From Parasponia andersonii (Eukaryota > Streptophyta > Magnoliopsida > Rosales > Cannabaceae), in the NCBI GenBank assembly GCA_002914805.1, contig JXTB01000329.1, positions 310,893-374,892 on the forward strand: DNA of 64,000 nt. Reading direction: 5' to 3'. The notes under the pieces were generated by a model. The model was not told the DNA's origin and searched no databases. It saw nothing but the letters and a program-made list of their open reading frames with translations. Below, in pieces: positions 36,512-50,100 of this stretch. Each line of letters begins with the position of its first letter. The first letter of the stretch is position 1. A program made the position numbers and the translations under genes.

Positions 36512-37278
36512 CATTTGGAATTAGCTAGAGAGATTTTAAAAAAAAAAAGGAAAGATATATGTTTCTTTTTCTTTTTTCTTTTTAACTTTTGGAACTGAAA
36601 TTGTACTAGTATTGCAATAGTTGGCCAATGCCCACTTGCTATCTTTAACGCTAATTATCATCCTAATTAAACTGAAAGAGGCTTAGGCTTCGATATTAAG
36701 TATTCCACCAGTACTCACATTACATTTCCATTTGCTGCCATGTCTTTCTGATAAAAACGAAATTATTCAAACATACTGGAACTCAAATAATACGCTTCTT
36801 TAAAATTGGAATTCACTTCTGAAAAAAAAAAATGGGATTAAAATAAAATTTCATGGAATCTGTCTATTCCTTTTTCTTTCTTTGCTGTGATTCAAATGTT
36901 GTTGGATTGGTTTTGTACCTGCTATATTCGTTAATTTGGTATCTTTTGAGGGACACTTTATGGTCCTAGAACACACACTAATCGAGTGTTGTTCCACAAA
37001 TAAGTTATTATACAATGGATATCACATTCTAACACCTTAGAATTATGTTTTTTTTTTTCTCCTCGGAAATTTGGTCACTTATCTCATTTTAAGCAATCTT
37101 GTTATAAATCATGAATCAACACAAGAAATGTATGATTCAAGGTGGATGAATTCAAAATTCGCATTATGCTAAATACATATACAGTTTAGTTTAACGGAGT
37201 GTGATATTTAAAAGTTTAGGACCGAACTAATATAAGAATATAATTGATTTACAACAATCTAAAACATTTTAAAAAGGA

Positions 37279-37778
37279 ATAATAACAAAATTTTCTTACG
37301 GGTACGTTTTCATAAAATGCTCAATATATCCTCTCAATTCTCGTAAATAATAAAAATATTCTTTTAGATTGCAAAAAAGAAAACTATAAATTTCACCATT
37401 TTATCTAATTGGGGCTAGATTGATATAAAAAAATACAAAATTATCCTCCCTTTGAATTTGTAACTAAACACATATAACTGACAAAACAACAAGTAATAAT
37501 AGTGGATGGAAGACAAAAATGAGTAAGAATAAGAAGATCAAGTGAATTAAAAATTTTATATAATTTTTTTTTTCAATTTTTTAGCTAATTAATTGTGTTT
37601 AGGTAAAGGTGTCTTAATAATTTAAAAAATAATTCTTAGTTAATTTGGACCAGATTAGACAAGAGGTGAAATTCGTATTATCATTTACTAATTTGAGGGA
37701 ATATTTTTGTTATTTATGAAAATTGAAGGGATATATTGTACATTTCATCAAAATTTGAGGTTTTTTTTTTTGTATTAT
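37279..37778. mobile_element. MITE-like foldback element 3
   Basis: The left part (CATAAAATGCTCAATATATC..., then AATAATAAAAATATTC, CACCATTTTATCTAAT) matches the reverse complement of the right part (GATGAAATGTACAATATATC..., AATAACAAAAATATTC, CACCTCTTGTCTAAT) for more than 100 bp. Ends are approximate; an outer ATAATAACAAAA / ATAATACAAAAA pair suggests the boundary. No clear target duplication was identified. Confidence 0.6.
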
Positions 37779-39739
37779 CTATTTTAAAATTTAAGAACTT
37801 AAATGAGATATGAGTTATTTTTTATTTTGTTTAGTTTTCATTCTTTAACAAGAAAATGGTACGTGACAGAAAAAGAATTAAAAACAACGAAATTATGTTT
37901 GTTGAGGAAATTTGATTTTTTTAAGTGAAACTTAATTAATGACCTCTACTTATTACAAATTAAAGAAAAATACCTACTACTACTCAATCTCCACCGTCCT
38001 TTAAATTAATTAATTAACTATAAAAATATCTTTTTATGAATTGATATGGATGTTCTTATATAGTATTAAATAATTAAAACCTTATCTCTTTGCATTCTTA
38101 GCACATCCCCCAATTATGTACAATAATTGTGTAATATTTTGCTCAATTTTTTTTAAACAAAAATCAAGATATTATATTTTTCTTTTTAAGTTTTCTTTTT
38201 GGGCAAAGTAACAGTTAATATTTTGTTTATTTTTTTGTTTTTCTTAGTGGGGGAGGTTGGGTGGGAAGTGAGTACCAACCAACTTGAAACTCTTTCTTGT
38301 AGGTTCTTTTTTTTTTTTTTTGGGACGGGAGAACCACTATCTAGGAACTTATTTTTTTTGGATGTAGGAACCAACAAGTTAGATAGTTATAAGACAAAAA
38401 AAAAATAATTATTAGTTTTTTCAATTTATACTGTTGTTGTAATTTCTAAAAGGAGGAAAAAAAAATCTAAAAACTAATTTATTGTAAAGTATTAGGGGTA
38501 GAAAAAGAAATATTTGAAGAAATATTTAATAAGAGGTATTTTTGTACGTAAAATAAATTTATAAGGTGTATGAAAAGAAATTTTAAAATATTAGAGGGGT
38601 GCATTTAGAAGAGAATTAGGGAGAAAAAAAAAAAAGGTAGTAATAGAGCCGTCCTTTGATTTTTTATGATAATTTTTCAATAAAATTGAAAAATCCTGAA
38701 ATTTATAAGTGTTCTGAAAAATCATAGATCCAATTATAAAAGTACCAATTTAAAAATATTTAAAAAAAATACATGAGATACTCAACGTAGCTAATCGATT
38801 ATATAAGGTAGATCGATCAATTATTTCAAGTAACTTGGTTGCCATATAAGTAATCTAACTCATTATCTTGAGTATCATTAAAAAATATCAATTTTGAAGA
38901 AAAAGTGATAACTTTCTAAATATGTTTTGAAGTATTAATTTTCTAATAAAACTTTTAGGAAGTGATATTTTTTTAAATTAGTCGTGGATTTAAAAAAAAA
39001 AAAAAATCTGTCCACCCCGAATTTTTCAATTTTTAGTACTTCGAGCTTGAAATTTTGTAAGAATCCCATGTTTGCTTTTTTCTCCCAAACATGTTGTTGC
39101 TTTTTGTTTATTGTCATTTCCCTCGCAGATAAATACCTTGCTTTTTAACAAAAGAAATGTCGTTTAGTTATGCTGCAATTATTCTAAGAGCAACGACGTA
39201 TCACATCTTTTTAAGGAAACAACTTATAATAAGTTAACAACGAAGCGCCGTGTCTATCTCATTTAAACAATATGTGGCAATTATACAAGCGATACCCATC
39301 TTTCTTGTCGTTTTATATGTTATTCAGTTCAATGTCGTTTGTGTAAAAAAACGAGATGTCGTATGAAAAATAGTGGCGAAAGTCCAATTGGCTCCCCTCC
39401 TGGTGATGGTGCTGGAAATAAACATTGTCATGGTTCACGATACCCAAATGAGAAATTTATGAGAACTATTTACAAACCATATGATTCATTTATTAATTGT
39501 TCAAAAAATATAACTCTCTTATCAAAATAATTCTGAAAATATAGTTTTAGTTATATGGTTTTGAAAAAAAAAATTAGATAAAAAAAGAAAAAGTGGTCGA
39601 TTGAGACTACCATCACACCCCTTTTGAAATCGAATTCGAATAACAATTGTACCCGTAATATTAAAGGAAATAGTCGATCCTTTCTCCAAACTCTCTCTCT
39701 CTCTCATCTCTCTCGTAGATGATGAAGAAATTTTTATGT

Positions 39740-40315
39740 TTAAATGTTATGGACATAATTTAAAATAATTTGTATTTGAGTTTCGAGATATTCTACGATG
39801 GATTTTGCATTAAAAATTAAGTTTGGATTAATTTTTAAGAATTTCTAAAATTTCAGTCTAGTTACCTTGATAAATATCAAAAATTTCGATGTCATTCGAT
39901 ACTAATTATGTGAAATTTAATGTAATTTCGATTAAATGTATATTTATAAAGGAATCTAATAAGATTTGATGAATTTCGATGCTATTTAGTGTATTTCGAT
40001 GATAATTCGATGTTATTTTGATGAGATATATTTTTATAATGAAATTTGCTGAATTTCAATAAAATTCGATGATAATTTGATGTTATTTTAATGTCATTTC
40101 AATTATTATACTCAAATTTTCAGATTCCATTATAAAAACATAATTTATTGAAATGACATCGAATTTCGTCAAAAAATTTTTATGTTTGTTAAGAGGGTTA
40201 GTTTAAATTTATAGAAATTCATAGAAATTAATTCAAATTTTATTTTTTATGAAGAATCAATTACGAAATATCTCGAAATTCAAATATCAATTATTTTAAA
40301 TTATACCTATTACAT
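39740..40315. mobile_element. MITE-like foldback element 4 with internal tandem motifs
   Basis: The left arm ACATAATTTAAAATAATTTG...TTTCGAGATATT matches the complement of the right arm TATAATTTAAAATAATTGAT...TTTCGAGATATT, and similarity continues for about 110 bp inward. The centre holds repeats of TTTCGATGATAATTCGATG-like words. Borders are approximate, and I could not define a target duplication. Confidence 0.6.
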
Positions 40316-41484
40316 TTTTCTAAATTTTAATTATTTAGAAAATTATTTAATTGAGAGTAGATTAAATATTAAAATGAAGAATAGAAAAATAGAAAATAAA
40401 GAATGAGAAAAAGTGAGAGAAAACTAGTTTAAGTTTCGAAGACAGTTAAATCGTATGTCATTTTTCAAAATTTTATTGGCTAGTCATGCGGTAGCATATA
40501 CAGATTGCTTTGCTTTAACCCCTTTTTTTCGTTTTTTTTTTTTTTCTGTCTTAAAATAAAGTACATTGACTAATTCATACTTAGGAACATCTGATGAGCT
40601 AGTTATGAAACTAATTGAGGTTGTCTCAACTACTCTTTTGGCATTTGGGTCAATGATTATCCATCATTTTTAGGGAACTCAGTTTTTGTTTTGTCTACTT
40701 GGGTTTCTGCTAGTGGTTTTAATTCATTTTGGGCTCTCCACATTGCTTTTATATGTAGCTTCTAGAAAATGGGCTTTGTTCATTTTAATGGTTAAGATTT
40801 ATTGGATTTTAATTTTAATTTTCTGGGGATAACTGAAGGGGAAGCCGGGGATTACAGAGTACAGATACAGACCAAGGTTTTCCATTGTCCCTATTTTTTT
40901 TTTCTTTTTGAATCTTTGTGGTATTCATGGTTTCTATATAACCATCAGAAAATTGCTAAGATATTAAATTGTGTAAAATTATTTAATTGGTTGTTTATAT
41001 TATCATGTGAATTATAAACAAGGATCTCGATGATTGTTTTAGCTTTCAGTTGACTTACTGTTCGTTATTATTTATTATTTTACTGGAAATTGTCACATTA
41101 AGTTCTCATTCTAGTTCTACCCTGCTTTTAATACTTGCTACTTTGCTGTGGACATAATGTTAATTAGATTACATTGAACAAAATATTTTCTAACTGTTGT
41201 TGTTTACTGACTAATTAATTAAATCTTGAGATAAAGATGTTATATTGTTAATTGCTCACATGGGTTACATATTTCTTCTGCCATCATCCTTGAATGGTAT
41301 TTTACCACTGCCCACTGGTTCGACTTCTCCAACTTGGCTTATATAAGTTGCTTTTGCTGGAGGTAGAGTTTCTTCAACCATAATTCTCTAGTGCAGCTTA
41401 CATGTAAAACTTTTAACGTTTTGTTTGTTCTTTCTCAATAAAACTACTTAAAGTGGGATTAAGAATACTTTGAAGCTTGTAATT

Positions 41485-44400
41485 ATGGCTGTGGAGAATG
41501 GCTTGGATGGCAATACAAAAAGGGGTGAGGAGTCAGCCAAGAAGAGCTCCAATGCAAATGGGTTTCTTCAGGTCAATGAGGAAGAGGTCCAAGAAGATAA
41601 GAAAACCAAAACTGCTGGGTTTCATAAGCTGTTCTCATTTGCTGATTCCATAGATGTTTTGTGGATGATACGAGGTACTATTGGTGCCATAGCGAATGGG
41701 TTATGCATGCCCATTATGACTATACTGTTTGGGCAATTGACCGATGCTTTTGGAAATAACCAATACAACAAAGACATCGTTCATGTCGTTTCCAAGGTAA
41801 AAGATTAATCCATATGCTTCATAAGTTTAATTGGTTTAATCATTATGCACTGAAAAGTTGTAAAATTTTTTACTTGATTTAATCACCATTCAAATTTGAT
41901 ACATCATATCCACTAATATTATTCACCACATCTTTTCATGCTAACTAGACTCACTAAAATTAACATAGCAAAGCATGTCGTTGCTCCCTTGTTTTATTCT
42001 TTTCTGTTATTCACAATATCTTACTTGCGATATGTAGAAGTTTATTGATTAGTTTTCCTAAAAAATATCAGGTCTCTCTAAAATTTATTTACTTGGCAAT
42101 GGGGGCTGCTGGTGCAGCATTCCTCCGTAAGTACTTATCATGCTCAGGAACCTTACAAGCCTTTTTTTTTTTTTTAATGCTTGAAGAAGCTGCTTGAATA
42201 ATCTGTCTATAAAAGTCGAATTGACTCATTTTTGCTGTTGTTCAGAGGTGGCTTGCTGGATGGCCACAGGGGAGAGACAGAGGCTGCAAGAATAAGGAGT
42301 TTATACCTGGAAACTATATTGAGACAGGATGTAGCTTTCTTTGATAAGGAAACGAACACCGGCGAAATTGTTGGGAGAATGTCTGGTGACACTGTTTTGA
42401 TCGAAGATGCAATGGGTGAGAAGGTAAAAAAAAAAAAAAAAAAAAAACACCTAAGTACTACAACATTGTGCACAGAAAATTTTTGGCACCTAAATAGATT
42501 GTATTGCAGGTTGGGTAGTTTCTGCAGCTTGTATCGACATTTTTAGGGGGCATTGTGATTGCATTTATCAGAGGGTGGCTTCTAACTCTTGTCTTGGCAT
42601 CCTCTATTCCGCTTCTTGTTGTGTCTGGAGCTGTTATCTCAGTTGTCATCTCTTAAATGGCATCCAATGGACAAACTAAATATGCAAAAGCAGCAAATGT
42701 AGTTGACCAGACAATTAGCTCAATTAGAACTATATGCAAACATTGGAATTTCTCTCCTCAACTGACTGCCATATTATGCTTTTCTCGGGAAAAAATAACG
42801 ATTTTAATGTTTTTTCCTTCTTGATTTTCTTTATCTAGGTTGCATCATTCACCGGAGAGAAGCAAGTCATATCCAACTACTCAAAATGTCTTGAGAAGTC
42901 TAACAGATCAGGTGTTCATGAAGGCTGGGCTGCTGGGTTAGGCCTTGGCATGGTAATGCTAGTCATGTTCTGCAGTTATGCTTTGGCTATATGGTAAGGT
43001 GCAAAGTTGATATTGGAAAAGGGCTACACTGGTGGTGCGGTATTGCTGTATTGACTGGTTCCATGTGAGTTTCATTTCATGTAAGCTATAAAATCAGGAT
43101 TCTACTTCTAAGATTTATTGTCTATTCCTTGGTTATATGATTATGCAAATACTTCAGGTCTTTAGGCCAGGCTTCTCCTTGCATTAGTGCATTTGCTGCT
43201 GGTCAAGCTGCAGCGTTTAAGATATTTGAACCAATTGACAGAAAATTGGAGATAAGTGCCAAAATGAATGGATTAATATTGGATGACATTTGCAGAGATA
43301 TAGAGCTATGAGAAGTCTACTTCAGACATCCAACCAGACTGAGTGAGCTAATATTGGATGGATTCGATCTCAAAGTTCCCAGTGGAACAACTGCAGCTTT
43401 GGTTGGTCAAAGTGGGAGTGGAAAATCAACAGTCATTACTCTAATAGAGGGATTCTATGATCCACAAGCCGGTGAGGTTCTTATAGATGGAATTAATCTC
43501 AAAGATTTTCAGCAGAAATGGATTAGAGAGAAAATTGGTCTTGTAAGCCAAGAACCTGTTTTGTTCTCATGCAGCATTGTTGATAACATATTGTATGGAA
43601 AGGAGAATGCTTCTATGGGAGAGATAAGAGCTGTGGTTGAACTTGCCAATGCTGCTACTTTTATAGATAAATTGCCACAGGTTCTGAGTTTCAAGTTATA
43701 TTTTATTTTTCTCCCGATTATGAGGAAGCAAGTCAGATAGCCAAAGATGCAATTGGGAGTATACGAACAGTAACTTCTTTTTGTGCCCAAGTGAAAGTTA
43801 TGGAACTGTACAAGAAGATATGTGAAGGTCCTGTGAAAACTGGGATAAAGCAAGGGTTGATCAATGGTATAGGATTTGCTTTGTCTTTCTTCTTAATGTT
43901 TTGTGTCTATGCAACCAGCTTCTACGCAGGAGCTCAACTCGTTGTGGATGGAAAAGCAACAGTACTTGTTGTTTTCAGAGTAACTCTTAAGTCTTTTTGT
44001 ACTTTTCATTTTCCCAAAGCAACAATGATTCATAGTTACCTCTAATATACCTTACCAAAAGTTTTCATTTGCAGGTTTTCTTTGCTCTTACCATGGCTGC
44101 CATGGCAATTTCTCAATCAAGCTCCTTACTTCCTGATTCTACTAAAGCCAACTCTGCTGCAGCTTCAGCATTCGCGATAATAGAACGGAACTCCAAAATC
44201 GATCCCAGTGATGAGTCCGGGATGACACTGGATAATGTAGTGAGAGAAATTGACCTTCAGTTATCCATCTAGGCCAGATGTTCAAATTTTTCAAGACCTC
44301 AGTTTGATCATTCATTCAGGGAAGGTAAAAGAACGACTTCCAACTTTTTTTGTACTCTACCTTTCTGCTCTGAACAAGTTAGTATGAAACAAAGAAAGTG

Positions 44401-45330
44401 ATACTAACAGTTTACTGATTTTATCGATCATTAACTTTGAATCGATAAAATTTGGTTTTAAAATCTTCTTTTCAGACAGTTGCCTTGGTTGGAGAAAGTG
44501 GGAGTGGGAAATCTACAGCAATATCTTTGTTGGAAAGGTTCTATGATCCTTATTCAGGCTATATTACACTTGATGGTATTGAAATTCAGAAGTTCAAACT
44601 CAAGTGGCCAAGGCAACAGATAGGCCTTGTGAGCCAAGAACCCATTTTGTTCAACGACACCATTTGTGCCAACATTGCCTATGGAAAGGAAGGAAATGCA
44701 ACCGAGGCAGAAATCTTGGCCGCAGCAGAGTTGGCCAATGCTCACAAATTCATTGGTGGTTTAGAAAACGTTAAAACTTTAGTCTTAGCATTTACCTAAA
44801 AAATTTCAAGAATTTCTATGGTATGGTAAGAATAACAATAACGACGTCATCCATTCTTATATGATTTGACGTTCATAAACGAAGTCTAAAAATCTTACTC
44901 TCTAAATTGTATAAATATGATATGACATTCGCATTCATGTCTAAGTAAATAATGAATAAACTTATTGCTATGTAATCTTAATACGGGGTTATGATACCAT
45001 GGTGGGAGAGGGAGGAGTGCAGTTATCAGCTGGGCAGAAACAACGAGTGGCTATAGCACGTACAATGACCAGAGATATTGCTACTGGATGAGGCCACCAG
45101 TGCACTAGATGCTGAATCTGAGAGAGTGGTCCAAGATGCATTGGACCGGGCCATGGTGGGCCAGACCACAGTTATGGTGGCCCATCGATTGTCCACCATT
45201 AGAAGTGCTAATACAATTGCAGCACTAAAAAATGGAATCATCCTCGAGAAAGAAAGCCACCAAACTTTAATTAATATCCAGCATGGATTTTATGCCTCTT
45301 TAATGGCACTGCACTTGAGTAATCCATAAG
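41485..45330 (+). pseudogene. ABCB-type (MDR/P-glycoprotein) transporter pseudogene
   Basis: The start [16 protein letters not shown] and exon 1 (to 41796) look normal, and the exons still read as plant ABCB4/11/21-like: [23 protein letters not shown]1 Walker [13 protein letters not shown]2 Walker [10 protein letters not shown], and [20 protein letters not shown]. Lesions: a 2-bp insertion shifting frame near 42267 (GERQ/AARI), TAA after GAVISVVIS near 42653, TGA in the strand before NBD1 near 43309, loss of the end of NBD1 and the first part of the second membrane domain (NBD1 at about 43680 runs straight into [15 protein letters not shown]), about 230 bp of foreign sequence interrupting NBD2 (44760-44995), and a deletion before Walker B near 45073. 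A full ABCB is about 1,250 residues; this locus cannot make one. Confidence 0.93.
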
Positions 45331-47172
45331 CTACATCTTAACCTCTTTGTAATATATTTCCTTTCTTTTTTCTCAATGAATAGTTTTAGCTGAAATTCTC
45401 GATATATAGTTTGTTCCCTTGTCTCATTTTTTTTTTAAAGAAATTTTTTGTAGGTTGCCTATTTTTATACAGACTTCATCAACGAGAATGTTTTTGCCTT
45501 GTCTAAGTTCAAATAGAAATTATAAATTTTTAAGGGTTTTTAATTTATTTTTTCACTTTTCCTTTTGCTAGCTTTATTTTTTGCTGTCCCTTTTTCTTTT
45601 TCTTTTTCTGTTATTTTCAGTGTCAGAAGCTGATTTATTTTCTCCATCCCCTTATGAAACCGGCGTGAATCCTACTTTTCCACGGGTTGAAACTGACTAC
45701 ATGTAAGAATTAAGATAAAGAAAAAATCTTATCATAGTTTTCATTTTTTTTTCCCTTTTTTCCAAGCCATCGATATCAGGTTGTGCACGCTGCCACTCTT
45801 ATTATTGTTTTTCTAAAATAAATATATTGGAATGTAAGCTATATTTGTTTTGGTACCGATTATTGAGAGAGAACTTTTTTTATCCTTACGTTGAAAAATA
45901 TCCACCTTTTAATGTTTGTCTTATAAATAGCAAACTGACAGAGAAAAAGACCAAAATGCTTCTAACAAATTCGATACATTTTTTATGATTTTTCTTTTTT
46001 TTTTTTTAAAAAAAACGATGAGGATATTTTGGTAAAAATAAAAGAATAATAATAATAATAACGGAGAAACATTAAAGTGGTATTAAAGTGGTGATTGATA
46101 GTTTTCAACTTAACTAACACGGAGGACATTGAATAATAGCCTCCACTACCATTGTTAGGTTCTCGAAGACCAAATAAATGGTGCCAAAAATCTCATAAAG
46201 AAGTATGTGACATTGACTTGGACGAATTATGTAAGATCAACAATAGGTTATTGAGTTGACTCAGTAATAGTATTGGCATTTATCCTTATGAGCTTTTCAA
46301 TTGGGTCTACCTCTCTTTTAGGATTTGTTAAGAGTCATGAGTAGCATCATCCATAACGAGCAAAGGTAGGCTATAATTATCAAATCATATAAACAAAAAG
46401 GAATATTATAATAATGTAATTAGAAATTATAATTTGTTGTAATTTTTTTTGTTTGAAGGAGCATCTGCATCAGATCTGGAAAAAAAAAAAAAAAAAAGCA
46501 TCTATTTTCATTTTTTAAATCTTACTTAAACCTTAGTGATCATCTATATTAAACTTACATATAAAAAAATAAAATAAAATAAAACGTGGGAAAACAATGG
46601 AAAATGTCGAAACCCAAGTAGCCCAATCATGAATAAAGGAATCAAAGAAAAACACAAAACGGTGACAACACGTTTCGTGCAGAATAAGACAAAGATATCT
46701 TTGTTAAGATTTGAGATCTTTTTTTTTTCATTTTATTTTATTCTCAATATTTGATTTTTTTTTTCATTTTATCTTATTCTCAATATTTGATTTTTTAGAA
46801 GTGTATATGTGATATTTTGTCCGAGAAACATTATAGGAATAGGACTAGGAATATAAAAGATCGTGTAAACTGAAACTGAAACCCAAGTCCCGCACCACCA
46901 GCTTAATATCCCCGTTTTTACTCGCTTTGCCTCTTAAACGAACAAATTTCATATCCCATTTCCGGTTTTTCTCTCTCTACAATTATATTTCTTTTTTTTT
47001 TTTGTCTCTTTTTGTTTTTTTTTTCTCTCTCTGCAACTCTGTCTCTATCTGTCATCATCTTACGAGTTACGAGTCATTGTTTCACGTTTCTTTTGAGTTT
47101 TTAATATAAACCCAGCAATGTAAATTGTAATCCCGACCCATTTCTGAAAACTCGTTTCTGGGTTCAGAGAAT
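45331..47172. other. Intergenic, ABCB pseudogene to DUF707 gene
   Basis: No gene recognised. A near-perfect tandem duplication of a T-rich unit of about 35 bp (ending CTCAATATTTGA) lies at about 46719-46793. The last about 250 bp is CT-rich and is probably the DUF707 gene's 5' UTR. Confidence 0.5.
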
Positions 47173-50100
47173 ATGAAGTCTTCAGATTTTGTAAGAACCC
47201 TCTTTCTCTTTCTTCTGTCTCTTCTTCCAAGTTTAGTTTTTTTCAAACTAGTTCTTGTTCTGTTGTGTTATTGGGTAGTTAAAGTTGTGATCTTTAATCA
47301 CAGGACAATAAGGAAAATCTTTTTTTTTTTCTTTGGTTGGATATTTTATTATATAGTTTCTCTGCCCTATTGCAATTTTGGAATTTAGGTAAACTGAGCT
47401 CGTGAGTCGTGACAGACTCCTGAAACGTAGACATATATGTCATGTTACTATTTGGATAGTTGTAACATATGTGCGTGCGGTTGATGTTTTACTATAGGAT
47501 TGAGAAACTTGTAGCATGATTGACTGGTGAAACATTTTTTTGGTGATGGCTTACTTATGATGGGGGTGTTTTTATCTGTGTTGTTAGTGCACAATTTTGG
47601 ATGATCCTAACTTACTTTCTGATAAAAAGGTGTCGATGAGTACAGCAGTTTCTTAGGTGATTATGTTCATGTCGTAGTTTTTTGTTATTTTTTGTTTCTG
47701 TGGAGAAGGGGGGTGGGGATTCAAACTTTAGACTTAAACTAAACGTTGACGTTAAACCGACTAGGCTAAGCGTGTGATCAAGAATTTGTCTTCGTTTTCT
47801 TTTGTTGTTTTAGAGTTTCGGATGATTTGGATTACATTGAAAGTTCAGGTAAGAAAAATATATTGTCACACCTTGCTCAGTTGCTTGGCACTTCTTTGCA
47901 TTTCTTCTGATAATTTACAGGTGTTGGTAGTTCTTTGGGTATTAATCAGCTGGTAACAGCTCTTTGTTGTTTGTACTCATAGGAAAAGTTTACGGTACTT
48001 TTCTTGGGTTTACAAGATTTAATGTTGTTATTTTGGCTTCTGTTTCTCCTTTGATGGATTTTTTCCACTCAGGTATCTTTGCTTGCAGATCCACACAGTA
48101 GGAGATCTTGCTTTTGTAGCCTTCTCCCGGCAACTTCTTTGCTTTGTCTAGTTTTTTTCGTAGGGAGTGCTTTTATAGCACCAGATTACAAAGAGGTATG
48201 AATTTCTTCCTTGCTGTTAGTTTCGTGTTCATGTATTTTCAATATCCCTCTTCTACGTTGTCATGTAGATGCATCCATCAAACTTTCTTAGAATCTTGTC
48301 TACAGCTAAATGGCTGAAACATTTTCAGTTTTCAAATTCAACACTATTTTTCCAATTTTTCTTCAATTTGAGTACTTGAATGACTCTTTTGGTTCTTCTG
48401 TGTAGAAGTTTTCAATATGGGGAATGACTGATACTCTGCAGAATCTTAAATTTAACAAATGCAAGGTTTGTTTTCTTCCATACAGGTTTCACAAATTGTT
48501 AAATTTTTTTATGTGAATGAATGTTGGGGAATTGTTATTCACGTCTGTTTGCCCTTTTAGGACCAATGCAGGCCTAATGGAAGTGAGGCATTACCTGAAG
48601 GTATTGTTGCTAAGACATCTAACCTAGATATGAGACCATTATGGGGTTTTCCAAAGGTATGATTTTAGATTGGTGCTGACCAAAAATAACCTTTTACGAA
48701 ATAATGGCTTACTTCAATCCGCTGATAGCTTAGCATTAGAGTTCTTTAGTTTTTTTGATTTCTTGTTAATACTGGCTTGCATATTCTTTCAACCAGAAAA
48801 ATGAAAGCTCTATGGTTAACTTATTTGCTGTGGCTGTTGGGATAAAACAAAAGGATTTGGTCAATATAATGGTCAGAAAGGTATGAAGCAGATTTTTCAT
48901 CTTCTTCAAATTATTAAATATCTTATCTCTATCCAAGTGGATGATTGTTGTTTACACATTTGTTTTGCAGTTTCTATCCAGTAATTTTGTTATAATGCTT
49001 TTTCATTATGATGGTAAAGTTGATGAGTGGAAGAGTTTTGAATGGTGTGACCACGTCTTACATGTGTCTGCAGTCAATCAAACAAAGTGGTACTAGTTTC
49101 AGTTAATAGTTCTAAACCTCATAATGGAACCTGTAGTTTTCGAACCTGAATAATTTTTTAATGATGCTTAGGTGGTTTGCCAAGCGTTTCTTGCATCCTG
49201 ATATAGTTGCTGAATATGGTTACATATTCCTTTGGGACGAAGACCTTGGAGTTGAAAGTTTCCACCCTCAACGGTATGTCGCTGCAACTGTCTTGGCAAT
49301 AGATGTTTTGTGTATGCATGTTAATACTTTTGTGTTTATGTACTTCAATGAAGTCTTTTCCTATATTATGCATCATACTCATATTTAATGATGCTTGCAT
49401 AACATTTCTCTTTTAAACTCGATCTTGTGTCAGTATCTCATGTTAGCTAGAACCAGAAGCTTGTACAGAAATTTCCTTAAACCCATTCCTTTTGAGGGCA
49501 CAAAACTTTTTAGTGGGACCTTAGTAAACCTTGTTTAAATGGAAGATTGAATCCTTTGAAATTAAAGTTACTAGCATTGAGGCAAGGAAATTAAACGTGG
49601 TAGTGATAAATGCTCAAAGTTGATGCTTGTTATTTGGAATTTTAGGTATGTGTCTATTGTTCAAAGAGAAGGCCTTGAGATATCACAGCCTGCACTCGAT
49701 CCAGTTAAATCGTCAGAGCTGCATCATCAAATTACCGCACGTGGGAGGAAGATAGTGCACAGGTAGTTTTTCTGATTTTGCTATCTTGGTTGTAAAAACG
49801 TTAGTGTTTTTTAGGTAGCAATTCCATGGCAAGTTGCATTTTTCATGTCTGCACATATGATCAACTAGAATTGAAGCCTCTTCATGTGGTAGATCCCTTT
49901 TAACTGGTCTGTTTGAAGTTTATTTTTATTGCACAATATGGCACAAAAGGATGTTGTCTTTATAAACTGTCTACCATAACAGCTTTTGTTACCTTTGTAT
50001 CGTAAAAAAATAACAAATAAGCAAATCAACTTTGAAATAAGAGCTTGTTTAGAGTTAAACATTCAAAGCAAGATACATATTATTTTATGTTCAATGCAGT

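Larger units (their letters stand above)
36512..41484. other. Intergenic, PIN5 to ABCB pseudogene
   Basis: About 5 kb, no gene recognised. Two foldback elements (about 37279-37778 and 39740-40315) are listed separately. The rest is A/T-rich with several homopolymer runs. The segment about 40800-41480 may be the old 5' leader of the ABCB pseudogene. Confidence 0.5.
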
